The notes beneath the pieces were generated by a model that made no database searches, was not told where the DNA came from, and saw nothing but the letters and a program-made list of their open reading frames with translations. A stretch of 55,371 bases of DNA from Hydrogenophaga sp. (GTDB lineage: Bacteria; Pseudomonadota; Gammaproteobacteria; Burkholderiales; Burkholderiaceae_C). Position 1 is the stretch's first letter. Each line of letters starts with the position of its first letter. The DNA lies in contig JAGKSX010000097.1 of assembly GCA_018993155.1 (NCBI GenBank), positions 1-55,371 on the forward strand. Reading direction: 5' to 3'. The position numbers and the translations under genes were made by a program. Below are positions 1 through 9,689 of this stretch, in pieces.

Positions 1-94
1 CTCCTCCTTTACCCCGCTGCGCAGAGCGCCGACCACTCCCGCGCCAGAAGCGATGCAGGCGCCCCACGCGACTGACCGCACAGGTGCCAACGAG

Positions 95-198
95 GTCGTC
101 GAGGGTGGGGGTGGCCGGCGCAGCGAAGTAAAGGGGGAGAACCGGCGCAGCCGGTTCGGAGGACATGAGCGGAGCCGGCCACCCCCACCCTCGACGAC
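95..198. repeat. Long perfect inverted repeat with inner hairpin
   Basis: Two 25-base arms, 95-119 and 174-198, are exact reverse complements. They enclose 54 bases that hold a further hairpin, GAACCGG-CGCAG-CCGGTTC, near 139-157. The element sits 21 bases past the stop of the LacI-type gene read on the minus strand, so it could act as a transcript end or an mRNA-stabilising structure. There is no clean T-run, so I do not call it a simple intrinsic terminator. It may be a dispersed palindromic repeat of this genome. Bases 1-94 show no gene I can support. Confidence 0.75.
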
Positions 199-219
199 CG
201 GATCAGCCGGAGAAAGAAC

Positions 220-1254
220 TCAGGTGGTTTCCCGCTCGACGATGGAAAACCCCACATCCACCACCCGCTGGGCCACCTCCCGCCCCTCGGCCCGGTCGAT
301 CAGACACCGCCCCGCCATGCGCCCGATGTCCGCGCCGTTGATGTGCACCGTGCTCAGTGCCGGCACCATGTCCGCCACGAAAGGCACGTCGCCGAAACCC
401 ACGATGGCCAGACGGCCCGGGATGTCGATGCCGCGCACCCGCGCCTCCGTCACCACCCCTGAAGCCAGCAGGTCCGAACTGCAGAACACCGCGTCCACCT
501 CGGGCTCGATCTCCAACAGGCGGGCCAATGCATCCCGCCCACTCTTGATCGTGCGCGAAGCCCCCACGTCCACCACCTCCACCTTCGCCTCGGCCAGCCC
601 GCTGCGCGCCACCTCGGCCGCAAACGCCTTGGCACGCCGGTCCGCGCGCTCGTCGTCCGCGCGGATCATCGCCAGGCGCCGCCGTCCCTTGCCGATCAGG
701 AACTTCGCCACCTCGCGGCCGATGTCGGCGTGCGAGAAACCCACCAACATGTCGATCGGCGCCGGCGTCAGGTCCCAGGTCTCCACCACCGGAATGCCCG
801 ACGCCAGCAGGCGCGTGCGGCCCTTGCCCGAGTGCAGCACACCGGTGAGAAAGATGCCATCCGGCCGGCGGCCGATGATGGCCTCCAGCAGCGACTCCTC
901 GCGGCTGGCCGAGTAGCTCGACTGGCCCAGCATCAGCTGGTAACCCGCATCGAACAAGGTGCCATTGAGCGACTCGATGGTCTCCATGAACACCGACATC
1001 ACCGTGCTGGGCACCACCGCCGCGATCAGCCGGCTGCGCGAGGACGCCAGTCCGCCCGCCATGCGGTTGGGCACGTAACCCGTCTTCTGCACCGCGTCCA
1101 GCACCTTCTTGCGAACGTCCACCGACACCTGCTCCGGCGTGTTGAGCACGCGCGAGGCGGTGATGGGCGCCACGCCCGCGAGCCTGGCCACGTCGCGCAG
1201 GGTGATGGCCCCGCTGCCACGGCGCGAACGCCGGGTGTTGTCGGTTTCTTTCAT
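220..1254 (-). CDS. LacI-family transcriptional regulator (GntR-like)
   Basis: A 344-residue protein of normal LacI/GalR size. A helix-turn-helix at about residues 17-38 (ITLRDVARLAGVAPITASRV) is followed by the hinge and a periplasmic-binding-protein-like effector domain with the family segments AIVGFGDVPF and SSDLLASGV. It is divergent from the galactarate-dehydratase-like gene. The 87-base gap holds a perfect 14-base palindrome with a central CG, the usual LacI operator form. I infer that it represses sugar-acid catabolism, its own gene, or both. The effector cannot be read from sequence; the nearest family analogues respond to gluconate-type sugar acids. Confidence 0.9.
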   Translation of the reverse strand: MKETDNTRRSRRGSGAITLRDVARLAGVAPITASRVLNTPEQVSVDVRKKVLDAVQKTGYVPNRMAGGLASSRSRLIAAVVPSTVMSVFMETIESLNGTLFDAGYQLMLGQSSYSASREESLLEAIIGRRPDGIFLTGVLHSGKGRTRLLASGIPVVETWDLTPAPIDMLVGFSHADIGREVAKFLIGKGRRRLAMIRADDERADRRAKAFAAEVARSGLAEAKVEVVDVGASRTIKSGRDALARLLEIEPEVDAVFCSSDLLASGVVTEARVRGIDIPGRLAIVGFGDVPFVADMVPALSTVHINGADIGRMAGRCLIDRAEGREVAQRVVDVGFSIVERETT

Positions 1255-1267
1255 TTGCGGCTTAAAA

Positions 1268-1281
1268 TGGTACCGGTACCA
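1268..1281. promoter_or_regulatory. Probable LacI-family operator
   Basis: TGGTACCGGTACCA is a perfect 14-base palindrome with the central CG step typical of LacI/GalR operators. It lies 14 bases before the LacI-type start codon and 61 bases before the sugar-acid dehydratase start, so one bound dimer could control both divergent genes. Confidence 0.7.
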
Positions 1282-1341
1282 AATTGATCACATCGTAGCC
1301 TCAAACGGCCAGCGATGCGCGCTGAATCATAGGAGATGCGC

Positions 1342-2982
1342 ATGCCCGAAACCCTGGCTTCCCCCCCGGCCGCAGCGCCGCTGACCATCCGCATGCACGC
1401 CGCCGACAACGTGGCGATCGTGGCCAACGACGGCGGCCTGCCGGCCGGCACCGCCCTGCCCGGCGGTGCCGTGGTGCTGCGCGACCGGGTGCCGCAAGGG
1501 CACAAGGTGGCGCTGGTGGATCTGGCGCGCGGCGCGGCGGTGCTGCGCTACGGCGTGCCCATCGGCCATGCGCTGGACCCCATCCCGGCCGGCAGCTGGG
1601 TGCACGAGCGCCTGCTGCAGATGCCCGAGGCGCGCGGCCTGGAGAACCTGCCCATGGCCACGGTAAAGCCCGAGCCACAGCCCCCGCTGGAGGGCTACAC
1701 CTTCGAGGGTTACCGAAACCCGGACGGCTCGGTCGGCACGCGCAACATCCTGGCGATCACGCAGACGGTGCAGTGCGTGGCCGGCGTCACCGACTTCGCA
1801 GTGAAGCGCATCAAGGCCGAGCTGCTGCCCAAGTACCCGCACGTGGACGATGTGGTCGCGCTGGAACACGGCTACGGCTGCGGCGTGGCCATCGACGCGC
1901 CCGACGCGGTCATTCCCATCCGCACGCTGCGCCACATCAGCCTGAACCCCAACTTCGGCGGCGAGGTGATGGTGGTCAGCCTGGGCTGCGAGAAGCTGCA
2001 GCCCGAGCGCCTGTTTCCCTCGGACGCGATCCCGATCCAGAACGCCCGTGGAACCGGCTTCGCCGGGCCACAGGGTGTGCCCCCCCTCCCAGGGGGGGAG
2101 CCGCGCAGCGGCGCGGGGGGGTTAGACACCGTTTGCCTGCAGGACGACGCGCACGTGGGCTTCATGTCCATGGTCGAGTCCATCCTGCGCCAGGCCGAAG
2201 AACACCTGAAGCGCCTGAACGCGCGCCAGCGCGTGACCGTGCCGGCCAGCGAACTCGTGGTGGGCGTGCAGTGCGGCGGCAGCGACGCGTTTTCCGGCGT
2301 CACGGCCAACCCGGCGGTGGGCTTCTGCACCGACCTGCTGGTGCGTGCCGGCGCGAGCGTGATGTTCTCCGAGACCACCGAGGTGCGCGACGGCATCGCC
2401 CAGCTCACCGCGCGCGCCACCACGCCCGAGGTGGCCCAGGCCATGGTGCGCGAGATGGCCTGGTACGACGCCTACCTGAAACGCGGCAGCGTGGACCGCA
2501 GCGCCAACACCACGCCGGGCAACAAGAAAGGCGGCCTGTCCAACATCGTGGAGAAGGCCATGGGCTCGATCGTGAAGTCGGGCAGCGCGCCGATCAGCAA
2601 CGTGCTCTCACCCGGCGAGAAGCTCAAGGCCAAAGGCCTGACCTACGCCGCCACGCCCGCGAGCGACTTCATCTGCGGCACGCTGCAGCTGGCCGCGGGC
2701 ATGAACCTGCACGTGTTCACCACCGGGCGCGGCACGCCTTACGGGCTGGCACCGGTGCCGGTGATCAAGGTCGCCACCCGCAGCGACCTGGCGCGGCGCT
2801 GGCACGACCTGATGGACCTCAACGCCGGCACGATCGCCGACGGCACGGCCAGCATCGAGGACGTGGGCTGGGCGCTGTTCCACCTCATGCTCGACGTGGC
2901 CAGCGGCCGCCGGCAGACCTGGGCCGAGCGCTGGAAGCTGCACAACGCGCTGGTGCTGTTCAACCCGGCGCCGGTGACTTGA
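1342..2982 (+). CDS. garD: Galactarate/altronate dehydratase family protein (GarD-like)
   Basis: A 546-residue UxaA/GarD-family dehydratase that would dehydrate a hexaric acid such as galactarate to a 5-keto-4-deoxy product in the cytoplasm. The N-terminal SAF-like domain covers about residues 15-90. The C-terminal dehydratase domain follows, with family stretches [42 protein letters not shown] and [11 protein letters not shown] chose ATG 1342 because AGGAG at 1331-1335 is six bases upstream; the in-frame ATG at 1336 touches that site. About 20 residues near 242-262 are encoded by a GC-rich palindromic repeat that keeps the frame, so the protein is slightly longer than usual. The exact substrate (galactarate or altronate) is inferred. 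Confidence 0.85.
   Translation: MPETLASPPAAAPLTIRMHAADNVAIVANDGGLPAGTALPGGAVVLRDRVPQGHKVALVDLARGAAVLRYGVPIGHALDPIPAGSWVHERLLQMPEARGLENLPMATVKPEPQPPLEGYTFEGYRNPDGSVGTRNILAITQTVQCVAGVTDFAVKRIKAELLPKYPHVDDVVALEHGYGCGVAIDAPDAVIPIRTLRHISLNPNFGGEVMVVSLGCEKLQPERLFPSDAIPIQNARGTGFAGPQGVPPLPGGEPRSGAGGLDTVCLQDDAHVGFMSMVESILRQAEEHLKRLNARQRVTVPASELVVGVQCGGSDAFSGVTANPAVGFCTDLLVRAGASVMFSETTEVRDGIAQLTARATTPEVAQAMVREMAWYDAYLKRGSVDRSANTTPGNKKGGLSNIVEKAMGSIVKSGSAPISNVLSPGEKLKAKGLTYAATPASDFICGTLQLAAGMNLHVFTTGRGTPYGLAPVPVIKVATRSDLARRWHDLMDLNAGTIADGTASIEDVGWALFHLMLDVASGRRQTWAERWKLHNALVLFNPAPVT
2078..2127. repeat. Palindromic GC-rich repeat inside the garD-like gene
   Basis: A C-run/G-run pair (about 2080-2099) is followed by the small hairpin GCCGC-GCA-GCGGC (2100-2112) and another G-run to 2121. 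This layout is typical of intergenic palindromic repeats in Comamonadaceae, but here it lies in a coding region and is translated as a Pro/Gly-rich insert. A related but more degraded G/C pattern appears near 47,610-47,720. Confidence 0.7.
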
Positions 2983-3001
2983 CTCAAGAGCGGACCGCGC
3001 G

Positions 3002-3961
3002 TCAAAGGGTCTTGATGACTCGTACGCAGCGGGCACTGAACGAAGAGCCCTTGGGTTCCGATCGCTGACTCGACGTGCCACCTGTCGCGAATTGGTGTTG
3101 GATACTTTGCGTCACGGGCTGTGCCAGTGATTCGGTGGAACTCCAATGCCATGTGACCGGACCCGTCAGCGTGCCGTTGGTGTCGACCAGGTTGGTCTGC
3201 ATGTTGGGTTGGCCCGGCGTGCAGCCAGCGGCAGCCGAACTCATCTCGCAAATGGCGGGCAAGTACCAGGGGTTCTGGCCATTGCTAGGTAGTGCAGTGC
3301 AGGCGCCCGCCGCGTAGTCGGCGCGCGAGACGGAAAGGGCATCGTAGATGGTCACGATGGCCTGTGTGTTGGCCATTCCATCGTTCAGGCTGGCTGCATT
3401 GATCAGCGCTGACGTGGTGCTCCAGGGGAGGGCCGAAGCCAGGTCATTCAGCGCCGCAACCTTGCCACCCACGCTGGTGGCATTGGACGTGGTGTCATCC
3501 AGCGCGAACACATAACCATTTTGAAAAACGCTGCCGTAGTCCAGTACATGCAACGCGGTCGTCGAAAGGTTGGTGTTGACGCCACCCACGTTCATTGTGA
3601 TGGGCGTCGGGTTGGTGATGCCTGGCGCCGCCGTCGCCGAGGCGCCGGGCGTGATGGTGATCTGGCAGGAGGCACCAGGAGCCAGCGTACTGCAACTCGA
3701 CACCGTGTTGACAGCCACTGGCGTTGCTGGCGTCAAGGAGTAAATGACGGACAACGCAGGCGCTGAGCCAGTGTTGGTCACCGTGACAATGCGCGCCTTG
3801 CCCGATACCGCGAGGGCCAGCTCAGGAACGCTCAGGCTGATCGTCGTTGAAGGGGCGGGCCCCGTGGGCGCGCCAGCCCCTCCCCCGCTTCCGCCACAAG
3901 CCGCCAACAGCACAGCGGAACACAAGGACATCCAACGGGCGGCAGAAAGGTGATGCAACAT
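3002..3961 (-). CDS. Putative lipoprotein with Lcl/DUF1566-like C-terminus
   Basis: A 319-residue secreted protein. A short basic start and hydrophobic stretch end in the lipobox LLAACG, followed by a Gly/Ser linker. The middle is a beta-rich domain (LSVPELALAVSGKARIVTVT) like bacterial immunoglobulin or choice-of-anchor repeats. The C-terminus has NPWYLPAICEM, WSSTES and ARCVRVI, the pattern of Lcl/DUF1566 domains found in surface proteins. I prefer ATG 3961; a GTG lies three codons upstream. No strong ribosome site is visible. It is convergent with the dehydratase gene, 19 bases apart, and divergent from the phospholipase gene. The function is unknown; an envelope or adhesion role is only an inference. 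Confidence 0.7.
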   Translation of the reverse strand: MLHHLSAARWMSLCSAVLLAACGGSGGGAGAPTGPAPSTTISLSVPELALAVSGKARIVTVTNTGSAPALSVIYSLTPATPVAVNTVSSCSTLAPGASCQITITPGASATAAPGITNPTPITMNVGGVNTNLSTTALHVLDYGSVFQNGYVFALDDTTSNATSVGGKVAALNDLASALPWSTTSALINAASLNDGMANTQAIVTIYDALSVSRADYAAGACTALPSNGQNPWYLPAICEMSSAAAGCTPGQPNMQTNLVDTNGTLTGPVTWHWSSTESLAQPVTQSIQHQFATGGTSSQRSEPKGSSFSARCVRVIKTL

Positions 3962-4070
3962 GATGAACACTCAACAAAATGTCAATGCGTTGAACATACC
4001 ATTCGTTACAACTCGCCTGCACACCATGCCCGCCGCCGTTCACAACAAAGTCACAAAAGAGGTTCGAAGC

Positions 4071-5498
4071 ATGTTGCACCAGCCCCACGGATCATGGCGA
4101 AGGGCCCAGGGCCTGACGGCGGGTCTGCTGCTCGCATTCGGCCTGGTCGGCTGCAAAAGCCTGCCGCGGGTGGTGCCGGATCTGGACCGGCGCCCGCCGC
4201 CCGTTCGCCTCGAAGGCTCCCAAGGCCCGCTGTCGGCCGAGCGCAGCCGCGCCATCCTGGAGCGCCTGCGCGCGGGTGGCCAGGGCAGCGACGTGCTCTC
4301 GCGGCACCTCGCGCTGGAAGAGGCCATCGTCGGCAGCCCGTTGACCGCCGGCAACAAGGTCGATCTGCTGGAGGACGGCCCGGCCACCTACAAGGCCATG
4401 CTCGCGGCCATCGACACGGCCAAGGACCACATCCACCTGGAGACCTACATCCTCGACGACGACGAGGTGGGGCAGCAGTTCGCGGCCGCGCTGATGGCCA
4501 AACAGTTGCAGGGCGTACAGGTGCACCTGATCCACGACAGCGTGGGCACCCTCGGCACACCCGACGAGTTCTTCAAGCGCCTGGCCGATACCGGCATCAA
4601 GGTCGTCGAGTTCAATCCGATCAATCCCGCGCAGGCGCGCAAGGAATGGGAACTCAATGAGCGCGACCACCGCAAACTGCTGATCGTGGATGGCCGCATC
4701 GCCTTCCTGGGCGGCATCAACATCAGCGGCGTGTACTCCAGCGGCTCCCTGTCGATGGGGTCGGGCAGCAGCGGCAAGACGGATGGGAAAAAGAGCGACA
4801 TCGACGGCATCCCCTGGCGCGACACGCATGTGCAGCTGCAGGGCCCGGTGGTGGCGGAGTTCCAGAAACTGTTCCTGGAGGCCTGGGCGGCACAGAAGGG
4901 CGAGCCCATGGTCGCGCGCAACTACTACCCCACCCCGGTGCGCGCCGGCTCGGACGTGGTGCGCGCCATCGGCAGCTCACCCAAGGACAGCTACAGCGCG
5001 ATCTACGCCACGCTGCTCTCCGCCATTGGCAGCGCGGAAACCACCGTGTACCTCACCAATGCCTACTTCGCGCCCGACCCGCAACTGCTGACGGCACTGG
5101 AAGACGCGGCGCGGCGCGGTGTGGACGTGAAGCTCATCCTGCCGGGCAAGACCGACTCGTGGCTGATCTTCCACGCCGGGCGCAACTACTACACGCAGCT
5201 GCTCAAGGCCGGCGTGAAGATCTACGAGCGCCAGGGCGTGATCCTGCACGCCAAGACGGGGTCGGTCGATGGCGTGTGGTCCACCATCGGATCCACCAAC
5301 CTGGACTGGCGCAGCTTCCTGCACAACTACGAACTCAACGCCGTGGTGCTGGGCGCGGAATTCAACGCCCAGTTGCAGAAGCTGTTCGACGCCGATCTCG
5401 CGGCGTCGAAACAGGTCACGCTCGAAGAATGGAAGCGGCGCGGCCTGAACCTGCGCTTCAAGGAATTCTTCGCGCGGATGTGGGAGTACTGGCTCTGA
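4071..5498 (+). CDS. Phospholipase D/cardiolipin synthase-like lipoprotein
   Basis: A 475-residue member of the phospholipase D superfamily with two HxKxxxxD motifs: HRKLLIVD at about residue 199 and HAKTGSVD at about residue 393. The second is followed by STNLDWRSF, as in cardiolipin synthases. The N-terminus is a lipoprotein signal ending LVGC, so the enzyme is probably anchored to a membrane facing the periplasm. It may join or exchange phospholipid head groups. I chose ATG 4071 because AAAGAGG lies eight bases upstream and the signal peptide begins there; the frame stays open to 3960. It is monocistronic, and its stop is eight bases from the next convergent stop. Confidence 0.85.
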   Translation: MLHQPHGSWRRAQGLTAGLLLAFGLVGCKSLPRVVPDLDRRPPPVRLEGSQGPLSAERSRAILERLRAGGQGSDVLSRHLALEEAIVGSPLTAGNKVDLLEDGPATYKAMLAAIDTAKDHIHLETYILDDDEVGQQFAAALMAKQLQGVQVHLIHDSVGTLGTPDEFFKRLADTGIKVVEFNPINPAQARKEWELNERDHRKLLIVDGRIAFLGGINISGVYSSGSLSMGSGSSGKTDGKKSDIDGIPWRDTHVQLQGPVVAEFQKLFLEAWAAQKGEPMVARNYYPTPVRAGSDVVRAIGSSPKDSYSAIYATLLSAIGSAETTVYLTNAYFAPDPQLLTALEDAARRGVDVKLILPGKTDSWLIFHAGRNYYTQLLKAGVKIYERQGVILHAKTGSVDGVWSTIGSTNLDWRSFLHNYELNAVVLGAEFNAQLQKLFDADLAASKQVTLEEWKRRGLNLRFKEFFARMWEYWL

Positions 5499-5506
5499 CC
5501 TGAACC

Positions 5507-6058
5507 TTAGCGCGACGGCAGCGGGGCCGTTGGTGGCAGCGGCGCGGGCGTCGGGTTCATCGAAGGCGGTGGCGAGAGCGACGGTGGTGGGGACATGGGC
5601 GCCGGCTGCAGCGGCGGCGACAACACGGGCGCCTGGGGCGGCGGCGGTGGTGGTGGGGGCACCGGCAGGGTCTCCTGCGTCACCAACTCGCGAATGGTGC
5701 CGCCGCCCTGAACGGAGCCGGACACCGAGCCTTCGCCGCGCGCCATGCGCTCGCAGATCGTGCGTTGTTCGCCGGTGTGCCGCTGGCAGCGTTGCAGCGC
5801 GTTGCGTTCAAGGTCTTGCGGCGACGTGCCGCCCCGGATGCCGGAGCGCAGGGCCTGCGCGCGGTGCGCGCCCGCATCGCGCAGGCAGCTGGTGCGGTCC
5901 TGCGTGGGGCTGAGGGCCTGGCAGGCGGCGCGATCGCGCTGGTAGGCGGCTTCGATCGCGGCCTTGTCGGGGCCGGCGGCCCAGGCCGCAGGCAGGCAGA
6001 CGGCGAGTGCCGCTGCGGCCACCCAGCCGCGGGGGTGGTGACAAATGGATGCAAACAT
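5507..6058 (-). CDS. Secreted protein with proline-rich tail
   Basis: A 183-residue protein with a classical signal peptide ending AWA. Next comes a Cys-containing helical part of about 90 residues (AAYQRDRAACQALSP, QDRTSCLRDAG, ALQRCQRHTGEQRTIC) and a tail of about 55 residues made almost wholly of Pro, Ser, Leu and Ala. The Cys spacing suggests disulfides in the periplasm. ATG 6058 has AGGAGG eight bases upstream, which excludes the longer in-frame start at 6172. I do not recognise the family beyond a general resemblance to short Burkholderiales exported proteins. Confidence 0.75.
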   Translation of the reverse strand: MFASICHHPRGWVAAAALAVCLPAAWAAGPDKAAIEAAYQRDRAACQALSPTQDRTSCLRDAGAHRAQALRSGIRGGTSPQDLERNALQRCQRHTGEQRTICERMARGEGSVSGSVQGGGTIRELVTQETLPVPPPPPPPPQAPVLSPPLQPAPMSPPPSLSPPPSMNPTPAPLPPTAPLPSR

Positions 6059-6172
6059 GGTGTGAACCTCCTGAGAGCGAGGCGGCGCGGGGGGCACCGC
6101 CCCTGGATTCACCATGCTAGGAAGGGGTAGCGGAAGCGTCTGTAGGCCCAGTCCGACCCAGGCCTCGGACAT

Positions 6173-6604
6173 TCACTCCCAATGCAGTTCGATCAGCTTC
6201 CACTCGCTGCCGTCCAGCCGCCATTGCAGCTGGACGGCATAGGGTTCGGCGCGCTCGGGAATGAGCCCCTGCGCGCCCGTCACCACCACCTTGGCGTCGG
6301 TGTGGCCCACCTGCGAACTGCCACTGTCGATGCGGCTGCTGCGTGTGACGGCGATGATCTTGATGTTGGCATAGCGCATGAACATGAGCGCCATCGTGCG
6401 CTTGGCCCACTCGCGGTCCATGCCCTCGCCCGCCTGGAAACTCGGGTGCAGCTGGTCCATCACGGCCCCGGTCTTTTTCGCCTCCAGGCTGTCCTGCAGC
6501 TTCTGCACCGCCGCTTCGAGCGCGGCCTGAGGATCGGTCTTGCCGCAGCCCACCAGCAGGAGGGGCACCAGCAGCAAGGTCCAGACAAGTCGGCGGGCCA
6601 GCAT
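6173..6604 (-). CDS. Small lipoprotein of unknown function
   Basis: A 143-residue protein starting with a lipoprotein signal ending LLLVGCG. The mature part begins with an acidic/basic helix (DPQAALEAAVQKLQDSLEAK) and then a compact alpha/beta region ending LQWRLDGSEWKLIELHWE, a pattern seen in small NTF2-like or nuclear-transport-fold lipoproteins. AAGGA a few bases before ATG 6604 fixes the start. It lies upstream of and on the same strand as the proline-rich secreted protein, 114 bases away. The function is unknown. Confidence 0.75.
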   Translation of the reverse strand: MLARRLVWTLLLVPLLLVGCGKTDPQAALEAAVQKLQDSLEAKKTGAVMDQLHPSFQAGEGMDREWAKRTMALMFMRYANIKIIAVTRSSRIDSGSSQVGHTDAKVVVTGAQGLIPERAEPYAVQLQWRLDGSEWKLIELHWE

Positions 6605-6810
6605 CGAACATCCTTTCAGCGTTGAAGAAAAACGCGCGACCATAACATCGGTGCGCGACACCCGAACAAGAGCCCGCGCTGAGCGGGCTTTCTCACGCGA
6701 CGCGCGCACGCCGTTGCCCGACTCACGTGAGTGCCATCCCATGGATCAACGGGACTACCATCGGTTGCCCTGTCAACTCACCGCGAATTCATTCCACCGC
6801 CCGGAGTCCC

Positions 6811-7758
6811 ATGACCTTTGACACGCCCACCCTCGACCTCCTCGAACGTGTTCGCACCGCCGGCCGCAAGCCCTTCTCGGCCTGCACCGCGGTGGAGGCG
6901 CGTGCCTTCCCCACCCTGATGAAAAGCCTGTTCGGCGAGGGCCTGCCGGTGGCCCGGGTGCAAGACCTCGCCCTGCCCACGCCCGAGGGCCACCCGCTGC
7001 CCGCGCGCCTTTACGTGCCCGAAGCCTGCAACGGCGACCTGATCGTCTACTTCCATGGCGGCGGCTGGGTGCTGGGCTCGGTGGCCGACCACGACCCGTT
7101 CACCGCCACGCTGGCGGCCCGCACCCACGCGGCCGTGTTGTCGGTGGACTACCGCCTGGCCCCGGAGAGCCCCCACCCCGGCCCGGTGGACGACGCCATC
7201 GCCGCGTTGCTGCAAGGCGGCCAGGCCGGTGCGACCTGGCTGCGCCAACCCCTGCGGCGCCTGATCGCGATGGGCGACAGCGCCGGCGCCACCCTGGCCA
7301 CCGTGGCCACACGGCGCCTGCGCGAGCTGCCCGGGGCGCGGCCGGTGGACTTGCAGGTGCTGGTGTACCCGGTGACCGACGCCGGCTTCGACACCGCCAG
7401 CTACCGCGACTTCGCGCAGGGCCACTTGCTGAGCGCGGACGACATGCGCTGGTTCTGGGACCACTACTGCCCCGACACGGCGGCGCGCCGCCACCCCGAC
7501 GCCTCACCGCTGCAGGCCACCGACCTCGCCGGCTTGCCGCCCGCGCGCATCTTCACCGCCGAGTGCGACCCGCTGCGCGACGAGGGCGAAGCCTACGGCG
7601 AACGCCTGACGGCGGCGGGCGTGGACTGCGAAACCGTGCGCTGCCCGGGCCTGCTGCACGCCTTCCTCTCCATGATCCACGGTTCTCCGAACGCCGCCCG
7701 GGCCTTCGAGGGCATCGTGCAAAGCCTGGCGATGCAAGACGGCGAGCAGCGCGCCTGA
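6811..7758 (+). CDS. Alpha/beta hydrolase (hormone-sensitive-lipase type esterase)
   Basis: A 315-residue cytoplasmic esterase of the HSL (bacterial family IV) group. The oxyanion-hole motif HGGGW lies at about residue 78 and the nucleophile elbow GDSAG at about residue 156. The acid in AECDPLRDEG and the His in LLHAFLS complete the triad. Such enzymes hydrolyse short acyl esters. I chose ATG 6811 because the protein starts at the usual distance from the domain; the longer ORF from 6727 adds residues unlike the family. The gene is alone on its strand and convergent with the histidine kinase gene, 10 bases away. Confidence 0.88.
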   Translation: MTFDTPTLDLLERVRTAGRKPFSACTAVEARAFPTLMKSLFGEGLPVARVQDLALPTPEGHPLPARLYVPEACNGDLIVYFHGGGWVLGSVADHDPFTATLAARTHAAVLSVDYRLAPESPHPGPVDDAIAALLQGGQAGATWLRQPLRRLIAMGDSAGATLATVATRRLRELPGARPVDLQVLVYPVTDAGFDTASYRDFAQGHLLSADDMRWFWDHYCPDTAARRHPDASPLQATDLAGLPPARIFTAECDPLRDEGEAYGERLTAAGVDCETVRCPGLLHAFLSMIHGSPNAARAFEGIVQSLAMQDGEQRA

Positions 7759-7768
7759 AGCCGCTTTC

Positions 7769-9187
7769 TCAACCCTGGGGGGCAGCCGTCACCGGCAGGG
7801 TCCACCAGAAGGCCGCGCCCTCGCCGGGCGAGGACCACGCGCCAACCGTGCCGCCGTGCCGCTCCACCGCGCGCTTGACCACCGTGAGCCCCAGGCCCGT
7901 GCCGCCGGCCTGGCGCTCGTCCAGCCGGGAAAACGGCTTGAACAGCTCCCCGCTCTTGTCGGGATCGAAGCCCGGCCCGTTGTCCGCCACCGAGAAGCGC
8001 CAGAAACCGCCTTCCTCGCGGGCGTCGAGCGCGATGTGCAGGTCGCGCCGCTCGGCACCGAACTTCAGCGCATTGCCCAGCAGGTTCATCAGCACGTGGC
8101 GCATCAGGCCCGCATCGGCCTGCACCACCGGCAGGGGCGCGGCCTGCACCGCCTCGGGCGCCTGCGGGAACTGCACGGCCAGCGACTGCAGGCATTCGCG
8201 CAGCAGGGCCTGCATGTCCACCGCCTCGGGGCTGGGCGGCCCCTGGTCCACCTTGGCCAGCGTGAGCAGGTCGCTCACCATGTCGGTGGCGCGCCGCGCC
8301 TCGCGGCGGATCAGCTCCAGCGAGCGCTCCGCCCCGGCGGTGTTGCCCGCGCGGTAGTCCTCCAGCGCCAGATCGGCCAGGCCGGCGGTGTTGCGCAAGG
8401 GGCCACGCAGGTCGTGCGAGACCATGCCCGCGAACGAGCGCAGACCCTGGATGATCTCTTCGAGCTGGCGCGTGCGGCTGCGCACGATCTCTTCCAGCGA
8501 ATCGGTGAGCTGCTGCAGGGCCTGCTCGGCCCGCACGCGCTCGCGCAGCTCGCGCGCGAGGATCAGCGAGTCGCGCTGCAGGATCAGGGTCATCACGAAC
8601 ACGTAGGCGATGCTCACCGGCAACGGCGTGACCTGGCGGAACTGCAGCAGGCTCATGTCGGAGAGCATGGCGACCACGAACAGCACGGGGTAGCCCAGGC
8701 ACAACACGGCCAGCACCAGCTGCCCGCCCCAGCCGTCGCGCGTCCACAGCCAGGCCAGCCAGCAGGCGGTTGCCGTGAAGATGAGGGCGATCGCCGCCGG
8801 CCCGGCGAAGGCCCAACCGTCCATCAGGCCGCTCATCGCCACCACCAGCACCGGGGCGCCCACCAGCACGGCGGCGAACACGCGCGAGGGCGGTGTGCCA
8901 CCCGGGGTGAAGCAGGCCTGCAGGCCCGCCAGCAGGGCGGCCAGGGCGCCCAGGCCCATCGCGGAGCCCACCGGGCCGGCGACCTCGCCCGAGATCCAGC
9001 CCAGCGCGTCCGCCGACACCAGCAGCCCCTGCGTGACCCCAAACACCAGCGCCGAACCCGCCAGCCATTTCACGTACGGCCATGAGCGGGCGCTGGCGTG
9101 CGCCAGAAAGGTCATGCCCAGCATCGCGATCAGGATGGCGGACAGGATGCGGATGTCGCTGAAGAAACTCAGGACCGGGTGGGTCAC
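7769..9187 (-). CDS. Membrane sensor histidine kinase
   Basis: A 472-residue kinase. Six or seven hydrophobic segments fill about residues 8-205. A charged coiled-coil linker follows, then a HisKA domain with the phosphoacceptor in MVSHDLRGPL and an HATPase domain with N-box (LMNLLGNALKF), G1 (DNGPGFD), F-box (LFKPFSRL) and G2 (GTGLGL). It would sense an envelope or membrane signal and phosphorylate a response regulator, but none lies nearby, so it is an orphan. I chose GTG 9187 because GGAGGA is just upstream. The longer frame to 9400 lacks membrane or family features. Confidence 0.85.
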   Translation of the reverse strand: MTHPVLSFFSDIRILSAILIAMLGMTFLAHASARSWPYVKWLAGSALVFGVTQGLLVSADALGWISGEVAGPVGSAMGLGALAALLAGLQACFTPGGTPPSRVFAAVLVGAPVLVVAMSGLMDGWAFAGPAAIALIFTATACWLAWLWTRDGWGGQLVLAVLCLGYPVLFVVAMLSDMSLLQFRQVTPLPVSIAYVFVMTLILQRDSLILARELRERVRAEQALQQLTDSLEEIVRSRTRQLEEIIQGLRSFAGMVSHDLRGPLRNTAGLADLALEDYRAGNTAGAERSLELIRREARRATDMVSDLLTLAKVDQGPPSPEAVDMQALLRECLQSLAVQFPQAPEAVQAAPLPVVQADAGLMRHVLMNLLGNALKFGAERRDLHIALDAREEGGFWRFSVADNGPGFDPDKSGELFKPFSRLDERQAGGTGLGLTVVKRAVERHGGTVGAWSSPGEGAAFWWTLPVTAAPQG

Positions 9188-9350
9188 GACGGCCTCCTCC
9201 GTGATGCGCTTGGGCTCGGCAAGCTTGCGCCCAAGTCTGCCGGGCGCCATTTGCGCAGTGTAGGGCAGCCGACCCGACAGCGCGAGACCCCCATTCGGCG
9301 CCTCTCGGGCGGGATCAGCCGGTGCATGATGGTCAGGCTTCGGGGGTTGA

Positions 9351-9688
<338 letters not shown>

Positions 9689-9689
<1 letters not shown>

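Noticed and set aside
6119-6172. Longer starts for the two small exported proteins (6172 and 6742)
   Set aside because: Signal peptides and ribosome sites place the starts at 6058 and 6604; the extensions are not protein-like.
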